A DNA stretch of 64,000 bases from Linnemannia hyalina (GCA_019671135.1 JAHRHY010000001.1:806001-870000), one strand, 5' to 3'. Counted from the first letter of the stretch, positions 38,201 to 49,700 are shown. Numbers and translations are program-made. The notes: generated by a model from the sequence alone, not told the origin.

Positions 38201-39079
38201 CTACTCGATACAAGCATGCAGTCTCCAACCCCGGTGGATCCAACAAGTACCAAACCTACCTCACCACGTTTTGGTAAGTCTCCAGGATGATTTTTTTTTT
38301 TGGCGCAGAGTCCCCAATTCAATGAGGCTGAGCTAACGCCACCAAAAAAAATTGTTTTACGCATCTCTACAAATAGCTCTGCTTGTCACGAGAACTTTTC
38401 TCAGGGCCGGTTCTGTCCAGTGTGTGTGCGAACATACAAGGGCGATGGTGGCGAGGACGATCAATCGGATGTGGCGGGAGAGGATGACAACAACATGGTG
38501 TGCTGTGATGAATGTAATCGATGGGTGCATATGGACTGCGATGACCAACTGACAGAGGAGAAAGTTGAGGAAATGGGCACAGACGAGAGCCTCAAGTACA
38601 CATGTCCTCCGTGTGCAGGCAAGGTGGCGACTTTGAAACCGGGTGCTGGGCCTCCATCAGCGATTGCTAATGTGTCTTCAGAGATAGCAATGCTTAGTCT
38701 CCGGGGTCAAGCTCCTCCACTGGCCAAGGCATGTGGGACACTTGGGGGCAAGATACTTGTTCGTGGATTGGTCGAGCACCAGGGTAAGAAGATTGGAGCG
38801 CCCGAAATTGTGGCCGCGGGTGTTGAATACGACCGGCGGTTGGTGATGGAGATTGCGGCCCTGAAAGAAAAGGCGGAGTCCAAGCAGCGGGGGAAGCAAG
38901 GTGGTGCTGGTAGTCGTGGAGGTCGTGGTGGTCGTGGTGGCCGTGGTGGCCGTGGTGGTCGTAGTGGTCGTGGTCGTGGCCGTCCATCGACCAAGAGTAG
39001 AAGTCCTGTCCGCCGGGCGTCAATTGCATCCTCGACGTCTTCATCCCTTTCATCTCTGTCGGGATCTGTTGATAGTTAG
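35295..39079 (+). CDS. RSC7: Rsc7/Swp82-type chromatin-remodelling subunit fused to PHD fingers
   Basis: Subunit of a SWI/SNF-type remodeller. Seven exons (35295-35877, 36002-36947, 37052-37373, 37470-37622, 37713-38028, 38141-38273, 38377-39079) give 3156 nt, 1051 aa, phases closing. Residues 1-190 are Ser/Arg/Glu-rich. The CRC_subunit domain follows from about 192, joined across intron 1 as LLGGREYKCRNF, with RIYMMSMDAARVLGFRDSYL and VTARSLFKSFGYKIIK. A family-like EGQYQAAFPV then HQARFQQPYRVVLPAGM lies near residue 510. Next come poly-Gln (550-600) and a small CCCH-like knuckle (620-650). PHD-type modules then run: one from TCVECN to YPWQCNDC, one with LLICDDCDRGWHMSCCDP and WVCSFC, one with MVCCDECNRWVHMDCD and TCPPC. 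RGG repeats follow (about 985-1005). The acceptor at 37051 was preferred because a branch site (gctaac) lies 30 nt upstream. Confidence 0.88.
38911..38990 (+). repeat. RGG-box coding repeat (GGTCGTGGT type)
   Basis: Imperfect 9-bp repeat coding RGG/GRG units near the C-terminus of the Rsc7-PHD protein. RGG boxes usually bind RNA or nucleosomal DNA and are arginine-methylated. Confidence 0.85.
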
Positions 39080-40353
39080 AAACCTTGTTTTCCCTCACCC
39101 TTGTTTGTTTTCCTTTCGTTTTTTTTTTCCCTGTGTGATTCTGCTTTTTTTCTTTTTTTCTTTTTTTTTTTTTCTTTTGCGGTGGAGACCTAATTGTTAG
39201 TAGAGTGAATAAATACCTCCTAGCAAAAAAAAAGAATACGGTTCGCAAAGAGAAAGGAAAGAAAGGAGAGTATGAAGCATGATGTGCAATGCACACACAC
39301 ATCCAAGCAGACCATACCGAAGAAAGAGAAAGCAAGGGTGGCCAATCAAGAGCCAAAAGGGAATGACGGGAGTAAGTGTAGGAGCAGGAGGTTAAACCTC
39401 AGTAAAGTAAGGGATGAGGGTGAGAAAAGAAAGGGCGAGAGGGCTAGTCGGTCGGAGGTACGACAGAGGCGCGGAGGGATCTGAACTCTGAAGAGCTTAA
39501 GGGAGATATGGCCATGGTTGTGATTGTTTTGCCTTGGGATGGGGATGGTTCGAGGTCGAAGGGACAATGGACAATTTACTTTGTACGCCTGAGACAAAAG
39601 GGAGTTGAGTTTCGCAAGGTTTTGCACAAGAGCTTCCCTCCCTCCGAAGATGCTCCCCCGATTCATCGACAAGGGCTGTTTTCATTATTAGCAGTTTATT
39701 ATTAGCCGAAGGAGCGAAAAGGGAATGAGGAGAGGAAGAATGGGGTGGCGATGACAGGGGCAACCAAGAAAGAAAAAGAGGACCTGACAGTTTGGAATAT
39801 CGGAAATGGTTTCATTTTGTGTGTTTTTGCGTTGTTCACAGGCTCATGATGTTGTTGATGATGGGTGGAGTGGCGGAAGGAGATGAGTAGGATAATACGT
39901 ACGAAGAGTGCAAATGACGAAGGAATAAGCTAATCCTACTCTGAGAGAGACAGCAGACATGGAGAACATTCATATCTAAAGGGGGAGTGACGGTGGTCAT
40001 GGTATCTTGCGTGAGAAATGCATATGGCATGTGTATTGTGGGCCTTTGTGCACATAGCATTTGTATGGTCTCTTTTTTGTCTCTCCTTTCATTTGAATTC
40101 ATTCTGCTTTTCCCTCTCCTCCTCCTTCTGCATTCCGACATTGACATACACATTCTCTTGTTCATTCATTCCGGGCATCCCACTTTCGAACTCTTCTACG
40201 CACAGTCCAGCCTTCACTCCCTTCTCTCAGGCACAAAGGAACACAAACACAAGAGCACAGACACCCTCCAGGCATCCAGGCACAGATTAACTCTAAAAAA
40301 AACCTTCATTCAACAACATATCACTCGCTCGAAACCAGAAGCCCAAAAAAACG
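39080..40353. other. intergenic region with T-runs, no gene supported
   Basis: Starts with T-rich 3' UTR sequence and AATAAA at 39208-39213. Frames at 39346-39763 (-) have no recognisable domain. The last 250 bp are C/T-rich, as expected of the downstream promoter. Confidence 0.5.
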
Positions 40354-42540
40354 ATGGCGTCTCTATTATCTTCCAGTAGTGCCCAGAACCCTCCACGGCA
40401 GACCTTCTTGTCCAAAAAGCCACCTCTGCTGCCTCGACAGTCGACAGTCGATGTCCTCTCGTTCACTCACATCATTGCCGATCGACTTTTGCCTGGCCAG
40501 AACGTCTGGGATTATTTCTCACCTCCACCTGCAGCAACCGCCTCAGCCGCCTCACCTTCTGATGACACAACCAGAAGCAACAGCAACAGTGCCACAGTTA
40601 ATGCAGTTTTACCGCCATTATCACCGACGTCTCCTGGTCCACAAGGAGTTTCGATGGGAGCCATGATGATGTTGTCGCCGACTTCGCCCATGTCCCCAAC
40701 GTTTGGACAGTTTTCAGAAGGAAGCTCAGGAGGAGGTGGAGGTGGAGGTTGTGAGGGTAATGGGAAGACAGCAGCAGCAACTGAGAGTTTGAGCAGCAAG
40801 CGTAACAGTATCGCCTCATCCATCATGCAAGAAAGGACAGACCACAACAGGACAAACACCCTTGAAAGTAACAATGACAGCAACAACGCCAACAGCAACC
40901 ACAAGGCAGATTCCAGTTTACCCCCACTCTCCAACAACATCGCATCATCGTCCGCTTTACTCTCGTCGCTTTCAGCAACTACAGTGGCAACTGCGGATCT
41001 TCCACCAGCACCACCACTAGCCAAGCCAATGACAACAACCTGGTCTACCGCTGCTGCTACTACTACGACATCCTCGGCTACTGCATCAACCAGCGGCGGC
41101 AACAGCAATGGCAGCAGCGGGAGCAACGACAGAGCAGACATGGAGACCCCCAAGCTTCACAAGCGGCGCTCGCTTGCCCAGTCGCTCAAGGATGGGATGT
41201 TTAGCTTAACCCAACTGCTCTCCCCTTCATCCTCAGTAACCGCCTCTAGACTACCGAGTCCTATGACCAACTCTGCATCAACAACGAATTCTGCTGCTGC
41301 AGCATCGGTAGCAACAACAGGACCCCCTCATTACAACATTTTAGTCCTGGGATCGGATTCGGCCCCCTTGGCCAGCACACTCTACAAGATGTCGGGCCTT
41401 TTGCCGAGTGCGACCAAGATCCGACATTACCAGGAGATCTCAGGGTTCTTTGTGGCCTACTTCCGGTCAAATGGGTCTTTTTCTTGCTCGCCTACCATGA
41501 CCCCGACCACACCTACTGCCCCTACGATGCCTGTGACCGCTCGGTCTTCTACTTCTTCTGCGTCTTCGTCTGTTGTTGGGCCAGCGGCTGCGTCGGCTCT
41601 GATTGAGAGGGAGGGGATGGATGAGGTCAAAAGTCGAAGGGAATCGATCCAAGATTCTGAGAATGATGATCTGGCAGAGACGAGGACACTTTCTCAACCA
41701 GCCGAAGAAGGTGGTGATGGGGTTGAAGTTGAGGAAGATCCGATTATGAAACTGATATCTGCACGATCGAGTGAGGAGACGTTGCTTCAACTCAAGATCT
41801 CGTCTGGCGGTCCCGGCGGTAAAGGCGATGATTTGAGTAGCAGTGGTGGCAGCACTGCTCACAGCGTGGCCGACATGGACCGCGAAGAGATCTTGCTCAG
41901 TGATGACGAAGGATCCACCGCCGCTGAAAGAGATGAATCTGAACTCGAAACCGAAACTGAGACCGAGGAACAAATCAACGCATCCGCAAACGCCAGTCTC
42001 TCCGTCCACGCCTTCTCCCTCGACACCACCTGGCCCGTGCCCCGAACCCTGGCCCAAACCTTTTGGTTCCCTCACGCACACGGGATAATCTACATTGTCG
42101 ACGCGACCCGCAAGAATGACCCTCGAGGAATCGACCATCTCCTCAATGCGCGGCAATTCTTGGCGTCTTTGATTGCGGACCCGCATTTCAAGAGGAAGGA
42201 CATCCCGGTGGTAGTGTTTGCCAACAAGGCTGGTTTGGACCCCGAGACGTGTTATCGAGTGGACGAGATTGCAGGGATTTTGGGATGCGAGGATTGGGAC
42301 CTTGGTGCTGGAAGTGATAGTGAGGGGAAGGGTAGGAGGAGTAGTGGAGAAGTGGCGTCATCATCAGCAAGAACTGGAAAAGGATTGGTGGAAGGCGGGC
42401 TGGTGGAGGTGGATGCGTCAGGAGCTGTCAAAACTCGGCCCTGGTGTGTCAAGAGCACGAGATGTGACGGTGCAGGCGATGGGTTGCGAGAATCGGTCGA
42501 GTGGCTTAAGAGTCGTATGGGCGAGACCTGGAGGCCATAA
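40354..42540 (+). CDS. Arf-like protein with degenerate GTP-binding motifs and a long disordered N-terminus
   Basis: Single exon, 728 aa. Residues 1-320 are low complexity (Ser, Thr, Asn, Gly and Ala runs) except a start block STVDVLSFTHIIADRLLPGQ and a basic patch KLHKRRSLAQSLKDGMFSL (about 268-288). From about 325 an Arf/Ras-like fold can be traced: NILVLGSDSAPLASTLYKM in the P-loop place, an acidic/Ser insertion of some 180 residues in the switch region, then HGIIYIVDATRKND (about 575), IPVVVFANKAGLD (about 618), and a G5-like CVKSTRCDGAGDGLRESVEW at the end. In Arf the P-loop is GLDAAGKTT; here Gly-Lys is replaced by Pro-Leu. The DxGG switch II is absent and NKxD reads NKAG. So it probably does not hydrolyse GTP. 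No N-terminal Gly for myristoylation. Confidence 0.75.
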   Translation: MASLLSSSSAQNPPRQTFLSKKPPLLPRQSTVDVLSFTHIIADRLLPGQNVWDYFSPPPAATASAASPSDDTTRSNSNSATVNAVLPPLSPTSPGPQGVSMGAMMMLSPTSPMSPTFGQFSEGSSGGGGGGGCEGNGKTAAATESLSSKRNSIASSIMQERTDHNRTNTLESNNDSNNANSNHKADSSLPPLSNNIASSSALLSSLSATTVATADLPPAPPLAKPMTTTWSTAAATTTTSSATASTSGGNSNGSSGSNDRADMETPKLHKRRSLAQSLKDGMFSLTQLLSPSSSVTASRLPSPMTNSASTTNSAAAASVATTGPPHYNILVLGSDSAPLASTLYKMSGLLPSATKIRHYQEISGFFVAYFRSNGSFSCSPTMTPTTPTAPTMPVTARSSTSSASSSVVGPAAASALIEREGMDEVKSRRESIQDSENDDLAETRTLSQPAEEGGDGVEVEEDPIMKLISARSSEETLLQLKISSGGPGGKGDDLSSSGGSTAHSVADMDREEILLSDDEGSTAAERDESELETETETEEQINASANASLSVHAFSLDTTWPVPRTLAQTFWFPHAHGIIYIVDATRKNDPRGIDHLLNARQFLASLIADPHFKRKDIPVVVFANKAGLDPETCYRVDEIAGILGCEDWDLGAGSDSEGKGRRSSGEVASSSARTGKGLVEGGLVEVDASGAVKTRPWCVKSTRCDGAGDGLRESVEWLKSRMGETWRP

Positions 42541-42644
42541 AACCATATCAACAATAATGTCCGCTTGTAATTATTCCCTCCCAAACCGCCTCTATTCAAA
42601 GTAAAGTGTTTCTTTTTACTGTTTTACAAAGCGATGGGTATACT
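42541..42644. other. 104-bp convergent gap between pseudo-Arf and kinase stop codons
   Basis: Both 3' UTRs must overlap or be very short. No terminator-like structure seen. Confidence 0.6.
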
Positions 42645-44080
42645 TTAACTGGGAGAAAGGTGAGGATGTGGATGGGGTATTGAATCTTTGACACTATTGG
42701 CAGAGGCAGAGATCGATCTTATAGTTTTGGTGGAGCGTGCTGGATCAGGGGTGAGCTTAGGTTTCTTGACTTCCTTCTCTTCCATTTCTCTGATATCGAC
42801 ATCAAGCCTGTGTTTCGGTGTCGGCTCGGCGATCAAGCCCTCTTTCTGGATCGCAGTCGTCCTGTCCTGCTCGGGCCTTTTGATATCGCTACTCTGTTTT
42901 CGATTTTTGAATTTCCTTGCGTCCGTCGAGGATCCGTCCTGTTTAGGTTTCTCGGTCATCTTCGGATTCTCCTCGGACGACTCCCTTGGCCTCTTTGTCT
43001 TTTCTTCCACGATGACGACTTTTGGCTCCTTGGCATTATCCTCTTCCTGTATTTTTTCCTGCTGGACGGTTGCTGATACCATGTTACAAAGGAATGGATG
43101 GCCGATGACCTCTTCTGCAGACAGCCGGCGATCTTCCTTGTCCGTCAAATTGACGATGAGCTCTTTGCCTATGGTGATGGCGTCAAGACTATGTTACATT
43201 GCCACAAGTCCAAAAAAAAGTTAGTTCAACTGAGGGCCGGTATGTCGATCAAATTCAAGTACAACCAAAGACATGCGCAAATAAAACAGTATATGTTAAT
43301 TTACTTGGTACACGGTAGCATGTTGTACATCAATTGTCGGAGTATCACGCCAAGGGAATACAAATCCACGGCTGATCCATACTCTTTCTTTCCATTGTTT
43401 TCCAACATTTCTGGCGCCTGGTATGCCCGGGTACCACAGGGTCCACTATCATCCATGGGCACAAGAAAAAAAAAAAAAAAAAAAAAAAAAACATATATTA
43501 GTCTTTTCTAGCCTCCAAAAAAAACCCAAAAGCACAAAATAAACAAAACGCACCACGCTTTTTTTTTCTTACCGGAGTTTTCGCCCATCCTTCATGTATC
43601 CAACCAATCCAAAATCCGCCAACTTGACGATCATTTGGGAAGCCGTGCCCGAAACCAGGACGTTTTCGGGTTTGATGTCTCTATGCACAAAGTTTTTTCC
43701 ATGCAAAAAATTCAATCCACTTGAGGCACCGAGGATGACTTTTTGAACTTCTAAGAGAGTTGCGCGCTTTCTGATGATATCTAGGACGTTCTATGTTGTT
43801 GTTGGGGGGTTTTTTTGAAACCGTTTTCAAAATGAGAAGAAAAAAATTCATTAGTCGAGTGTGGTACTTTTTGGCGCGTTCTTGCCCCTTGAGCTATCTT
43901 CTGCGTGAAAGCTCTGAGAGAGAAAGTGACAAAGTACCTTTGGCATCCATTCGAGACGCAGGCAGAGGTGATCGCCCTGTCGAAATTCTCCGAAAAACTG
44001 AACCACATTGGGGTGAGCAGACCGTTTCAAAAACCTTGCCTCGGAACGAATCTAATTATCATTCACACATCCCACCCCCC

Positions 44081-44117
<37 letters not shown>

Positions 44118-45106
44118 TGTAAGAGACACGACATTTTTCTATTGAGACTGCGTGAGATTGTCTAATAGAAAAAGCCAAAAAAAAAAAAAAAAAAAAAAAG
44201 ATGTCGTGCTCCGTACCTGGCGATCTCTTTCAATGCTAACACCAGCTTTCTGTGCTTTGATCGCAAAAACTCCAGCCCCATCCATAACCTTGAATACTGA
44301 TCCAAAACCTCCCTAGCAAAGAAAAATGATTCAGTTAGTTAAATGTTTACATTCTTGCGGGAAAATACTAGGCGCGGTAGGACAGAACCAATTGCTTGAT
44401 TTGTTGAACCTACAGCCGACACAAAGCTTTCAACGACAAATTTCAGACCGTCGTGGATATATGTCTACAAATCACAATACAATAAACATAACGCGTTAGA
44501 GTGAGTTGATGATTTATCCTGATGTGAACATAACATATTCCCTTACTATTCTTTGAAAAAGAAAAAAGTCTGTGAGTTTTGGAATCTTACTGTGTACGGG
44601 TGTATATACCCTGGGTACTTTTTAAACTTGTCGGCGATCGTGACATTCGAGAGGGTCGTTAGATCCTGGGGGTGACTTTGGTTCGGCGAAGAAACAGACG
44701 CCGATGGAACTTTAGGTTGGTCCTCTCGCTGCTGGTGCTGTTGCGGGTGAGACAAGTTTTTGGCACTGCCGATTTCGTGGTTTGGTGCTTTCGTCGGGGA
44801 GACCATGACTTGAGCGGATATTGCCGTTCTATTTTTTGGTTGGGGTTGGTCCAATTGGTGTTGGTGCTGGTGCTGCCGTTGTTCAATTGAGCAGTTCTCT
44901 GAATCCTGAACGATATCGACCGGGATTATAATTTCCGTAGGCGTCGTTTTTTTACCCATTGGTGGAGCTTGTTCCTCCTGCTGTTGGTTTGGCTGTTGTT
45001 GTTCCGATACTGTGTCCGCTCCTCCACCTTGGTCGATATTTGAAGGGACTATGAGTTCCGTTGGCGTTGTCGACACATTTGTTTTGGGTTGAGAATGAGT
45101 CGCCAT
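42645..45106 (-). CDS. Ser/Thr protein kinase with Gln-rich N-terminal extension
   Basis: Seven exons (44591-45106, 44414-44464, 44217-44312, 43938-44051, 43573-43790, 43305-43445, 42645-43188) sum to 1680 nt, 559 aa, phases closing. Residues 1-165 are a Gln/Pro extension with two copies of a motif TPTELIVP / TPTEIIIP at 14-21 and 55-62. The kinase domain follows: Gly-rich loop [11 protein letters not shown] (first Gly replaced by Ser), Lys208 in FAIKA, alpha-C Glu225 in [26 protein letters not shown] at 295-304, DFG at 318-320, then [14 protein letters not shown] and [16 protein letters not shown]. All catalytic residues are present, so it should be active. The C-terminal 150 residues are charged and end [21 protein letters not shown] recalls kinases of the Aurora/PLK group, but no family is certain. 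Confidence 0.85.
43466..43491 (-). promoter_or_regulatory. 26-nt U tract in a kinase intron
   Basis: 26 consecutive A on the + strand, so U26 in the transcript, ending 18 nt upstream of the acceptor of the intron 43446-43572. It occupies the polypyrimidine-tract position. Confidence 0.85.
44083..44199 (-). promoter_or_regulatory. two U tracts (32 and 23 nt) in one kinase intron
   Basis: A-runs at 44083-44114 and 44177-44199 become U32 and U23 in the transcript of intron 44052-44216. The longer one lies about 29 nt upstream of the acceptor, with a C-tract complement between (44071-44080). Confidence 0.85.
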
Positions 45107-46733
45107 TGTTAAAAGTGCCCACTCAGCAGGAATCGAAGTGAATGAGGACGATGGGAAAACAGCACAAAGAAACTCAAAAGAAAAAGTGCTGCGACTTTCA
45201 AAGGGTGGCAAAGCGCTCTTTCTTTTTCCTTTCTATGAAACGTCACATTCAGGGGCTATGAAGAGAATTAGTGTTCGCATTATTCGGGCGAAGTCTGGGA
45301 AACCCTCCGGGTCCCAGGGTTTTTTGAGTGGGGCTGCGGCGTTTGATTAGCTTTGGTAATGGTGCGAAAGGGAAAAGTGGTTGTGGATGTATCTTTTGCT
45401 GTCCGGATCATAATGGTTATTTAACACTCGAACCATTCGTGTCAGTCTCATCAAAGAGACTCACAGGTAGACTTGACCCATGGGCGGAATGATGGTTGTG
45501 GGCGCATCACGTACACCATATTGTACGTGAATATACCTTCTGACACTTTCTGCCCCCTCACACATCATTTCATCCACACCATCCATCATCATCGTCCGGC
45601 CCTCGTCAAGACAATCAAGCCCCACTGGTCGCCTTTGCCGTCGCCTCCACGTCGCTTCCACGTCGTTCTACTCCTGACGAATCGTCTCGTCGCAATATAC
45701 ACATAACGGCGACAAGCCAAGTCCCACTACATCCGATCCACACCACTCGTTAAACGAAACTGCACCTGTCCTGATGATGCCCACTACAGTGTGCATTGCT
45801 CCAACAAGCAAAGCAACAGAAACTAAAAGGAAAGTCGACCTAAGCTTATCGTTGTCTTTACTCTTTTCAAGGAAAAGTGCGTCAAACAAGAAAGTGGGGC
45901 CCCCAAACGAGAGGAAGAAGAAGAGAACTGAGAAAAAGGTGCTAGTATGGGGTGTAGGGGAGGGGGCGCTCAATACACAAATCAACCACAGGCTTTTGGT
46001 TTCATTCCGTGAGGATCCAGTACTAATCGTTCCGGAAGCCCCCCCACCTAGCCCTTCATGGACTTTGGTGGGGGTGTGTGTACGGTCGACCTTGATGTTC
46101 TCCCGTCCTTACCTCTTGCACTTTCTTCGGAAGTCAAAACCGGTGTCGGTATTCTTCATTCCTGGATTTCTGGCGGCGGCTGATGCCTTGGTTTCTTTTT
46201 ATTTGTGTTTTGCCCCTTCCTTCCCTTTTATTGGTGTCTTTTCTTGTTTTTCTTTGAACAGTTTTTCCTTTTGCTCGCTCTGGAGATGGCGATAAACGAA
46301 AGGTTGATGCTAAGGAGGAGGTGATGTTCTTTTAAGGGAATGTTATCTAACCCTTCTATTTTTTTTATTTGTTGTGGTAGAGAACATGGTATCCTTTTTT
46401 GCGAGTGTTGGACGGAGAGACTTTGTGTAGCATAACTAGAACAAACTAGATGAATAAATTGTTTTCGATATTGGTCATTGGAGTTGTTGGTTTGGCATTG
46501 GCAAACTCGCTGCATTCTCTTGTCGCAGGTAGCATGCGAGCGGAGCAAATTGTTCTTTCTGAAGAGTGTTGCGTGTTATATTAGGGTAATAGGTAAAGTA
46601 GTATGCTTGTTGGAGTTGGAAAAGAACCTATGTAGATAATGATAGAGAGGAGAGATGTTTCCGCCAAATGCTAGGGGAAGGGTAGGTATTGTATATGAAT
46701 GAAATTAAATGCAAGATAAATGAGAGAGGATTT
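45107..46733. other. intergenic region with an inverted repeat
   Basis: Upstream of the kinase gene, then 3' flank of the ABC transporter. The frame 45774-46295 has no recognisable domain. A perfect inverted repeat lies at 45507-45530. Confidence 0.5.
45507..45530. repeat. perfect inverted repeat TCACGTACA-N6-TGTACGTGA
   Basis: Nine-base arms with spacer CCATAT, about 400 bp upstream of the kinase start. Each arm holds CACGTAC, an E-box-like core, so it could be a site for a dimeric factor. Confidence 0.7.
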
Positions 46734-49700
46734 TCAGACACCAGCCAAGGTGCGGAGATGGATTGCGTTCTGGGCACCGGTCTCGGCGACCATGCTTGAG
46801 AAGACAGAGTCTGGGTTGCTTAGCAAGTTGTAGGGGGTATCGTATTCAGCGACCTGTCCCTGGTGCATCACCAAGATTCTATTTTTTTTGTCATATTGGT
46901 AAATAAAGAACACGCATGGAATTGGTTAGTGAACTTGTCCATTTCTTTGTCACCAATATTGACACCGAGGGAAAATAAAAAAGTGGATGGGAAGGACTTA
47001 CCGGTCGTAGTCAATGATGGTGTTGATGCGATGGGCAACTGTGACGACGGTAGAATGCGCAAAGTCGATGCGGATAGCCTTCTGGATAAGAGCATCTGTG
47101 GCCATGTCGACACTTGCCGTAGCTTCGTCAAGGACGACGACGTTAGACTTGGCGAGGAGAGCGCGCGAGAGACAGACCAGCTGTCGCTGACCAACACTTA
47201 AATTCTCACCCTGGGCAGACACCATCGCGTCCAATCCACCTTCCTGCGACTGGACATATGCCTTCAAATCACTCGTCTCCAAGACTTGCCACAACTCTTG
47301 CTCGGTATGCTGAGAAAGTGGATCCAAGTTGTATCGGAAGGTCCCCTGGAACAGGACGGGGTCTTGAGGGATAATGGCAATCTTGGGTCGTAAGTCTCCA
47401 GTTCCTAAAGTAGTCGTGTCGATTCCATCAATAAGGATCTGGCCCGCATCAAGTTCGCTCAATAGGAACAAGGCCTGGATCAACGACGATTTGCCAGCTC
47501 CGGTTCTGCCGACGACGCCGACCTTGTGTCCAGCCTGGATATCAAACGAAATGTCGCGCAAGACACGAGGTAACTCGGGACGGTACCGCATCGAAACATT
47601 CTTGAAGGAGACGGCTCCCTGGCTAGGCCAGTCTGCTGGAGGCTTATTCTCGGGCCGTTCGACCGGCCGCTCCTGTTCCAGGTTGTTGACATAGTGAACC
47701 AAGCGCTCAGCAGAGTTCATGTTGTTCTCGAGGGTTGACAGACGCTGAACACCCCAGTTGAGATCTCCAGAGATACGGGACAAGTAGCTGAGAATGAGAC
47801 CCGCGGAAGCAGGGTTAATACTGAACCGCGTAGCGGTGATGAGGACGACGACCGAGAAGGTGGTAAGAGCTCCCAAGATGTTAACGCGCAAGGAGAGCCA
47901 TCTAGCTCCAAGCTGGTACATGTAGTAAGGTCGGTTGTTGAGGTCGATTCGATACTCGTTCTTGAGGATCGCCTTGGGGACGACGTTGTAGGCCTTCAAG
48001 GTTCCCAGACCGGTCAGTGACTCGGAAAAGTAGGCGTAAAGGTACGAGCGCATGTTGGAATCGAGACGTTTGACTTCACGAGATGTTACACGGTAGTAGA
48101 TCGAGAGGCAGTAATAGAGGGAGATGATGGGTACAATCGCCAAAGTCATCCAGGGAAACACGACGATGATAAGGATAAAGGTACCCGCCAGCGTGACGAC
48201 TGTGATCGTAAACTCGTACATGGTGCTCCACAGGACGTTATCAAGCGTATCCACATCCCTGCTGAATCTGTAAGGGATTAGACAATGACAAAGAAAGAGT
48301 GTTAATAATAGCTAAATATATACAAGGGCACCTTCTGGCTCTATAGCTGAAAGAAAAGTACCTGTTGATGATGCGACCCAAGGGAGTGGTGTCGAAGAAG
48401 GCAAGAGGAGAGTAGAGGACTCTCTCGAAAGCGGCGTCATGCATGACATTGGCTGTCTTGACGATCGTGTAGGACATCATGATGGCGGCGAAAAAGACAA
48501 AAACCAACTGAGAAAGAGCGAATCCAAGGTAGGCACCAATGTAATGAGACGTGGTGAACGCAAATCTGTCCTCACTCCACCAACTGACCCATTGAGTACC
48601 CCTACAAAACGTGAAGTAAAAAAAACACATATTGTTAGCCACTTGTTCTTTGTATGATATTACTTTATGCCCAACTCAACACGCCTAGTGAGGAACTTAC
48701 ATGACGTTGGCAAGTTGCTGGAGAGCAAAGAGACCAAATGTGATGGCCCAGAGGTGTGCTCCGGAAGCCTTGAGATACCCTCCGTAGACGTTGCCCTTGA
48801 CGGCGCCTGATTCGCGTTCCTCCTCCGACATGAGCTTTTGCGCCGTCTCAGTCTTCTTCTCCAGCGACTTTCTCTCCACTGCATCCGCCTCCTTGTCGTA
48901 GATGTCTGCTTTGCCCTTCTCGCCGACGGACAGGACCTCGCCCTGGATCTCAGCCTTGTCGGACCGAATGTCATCAAAGTTGGCATCTGCTGCAGCCTCG
49001 TCCTCCTCGGCCTGGACACCACCGTACTGAGCCATCAAAGCACAGAACTCCCCCTCCTGGGAAATCAGGTCCTTGTACGCTCCCTCCTCTGCGATACGTC
49101 CGTTCTTCAAGCATATCACATAGTCGACATCGGGCAAGACATGGAGTTGGTGAGTGGCGATGATCCTTGTCCGTCCTTTGAGCTCTGTCAAAACACAGTC
49201 CTGCCAGAGACGCTTGCCGACATGAGCATCAACAGCCGAGAGTGGGTCGTCCATGATCACAGTACCAGCGTTGAAGTAAACACTGCGAGCCAAAGAAAGA
49301 CGAGCCTTTTGACCACCCGACAGGTTCACGCCACGCTCTCCGATTTCGGTCTCGTCGCCAAAGGGGAACAACTTCAGATCGGCTTCCAAACTACAGGCCT
49401 TGACAACTCGATGGTAACGCTCCTCATCAAAGGGGGTGTCGAATAAAATGTTGTCACGAATGGTTGCGTTCTGGATCCAGGCTGTCTGCGATGCATAACT
49501 GATGTTGGTTCCCCGAACAACGTGACCATCCGTCAACGTCATGTTTCCGATCATGGCCTGCAACAGCGACGATTTGCCACTACCAACTGGACCGACAACT
49601 GCGACCAAGGCACCGCGTGGGATCCTGAGGTTAATCTTGTCGAGATACGCTGCCATCTCTGATTCCTCTTCATCCTCTCTTCCTTTAGTAGTCTTGGCTT

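Noticed and set aside
39272..40290. Several short frames in the gap after the Rsc7-PHD gene
   Set aside because: No recognisable domain, no signal peptide, and low-complexity composition.
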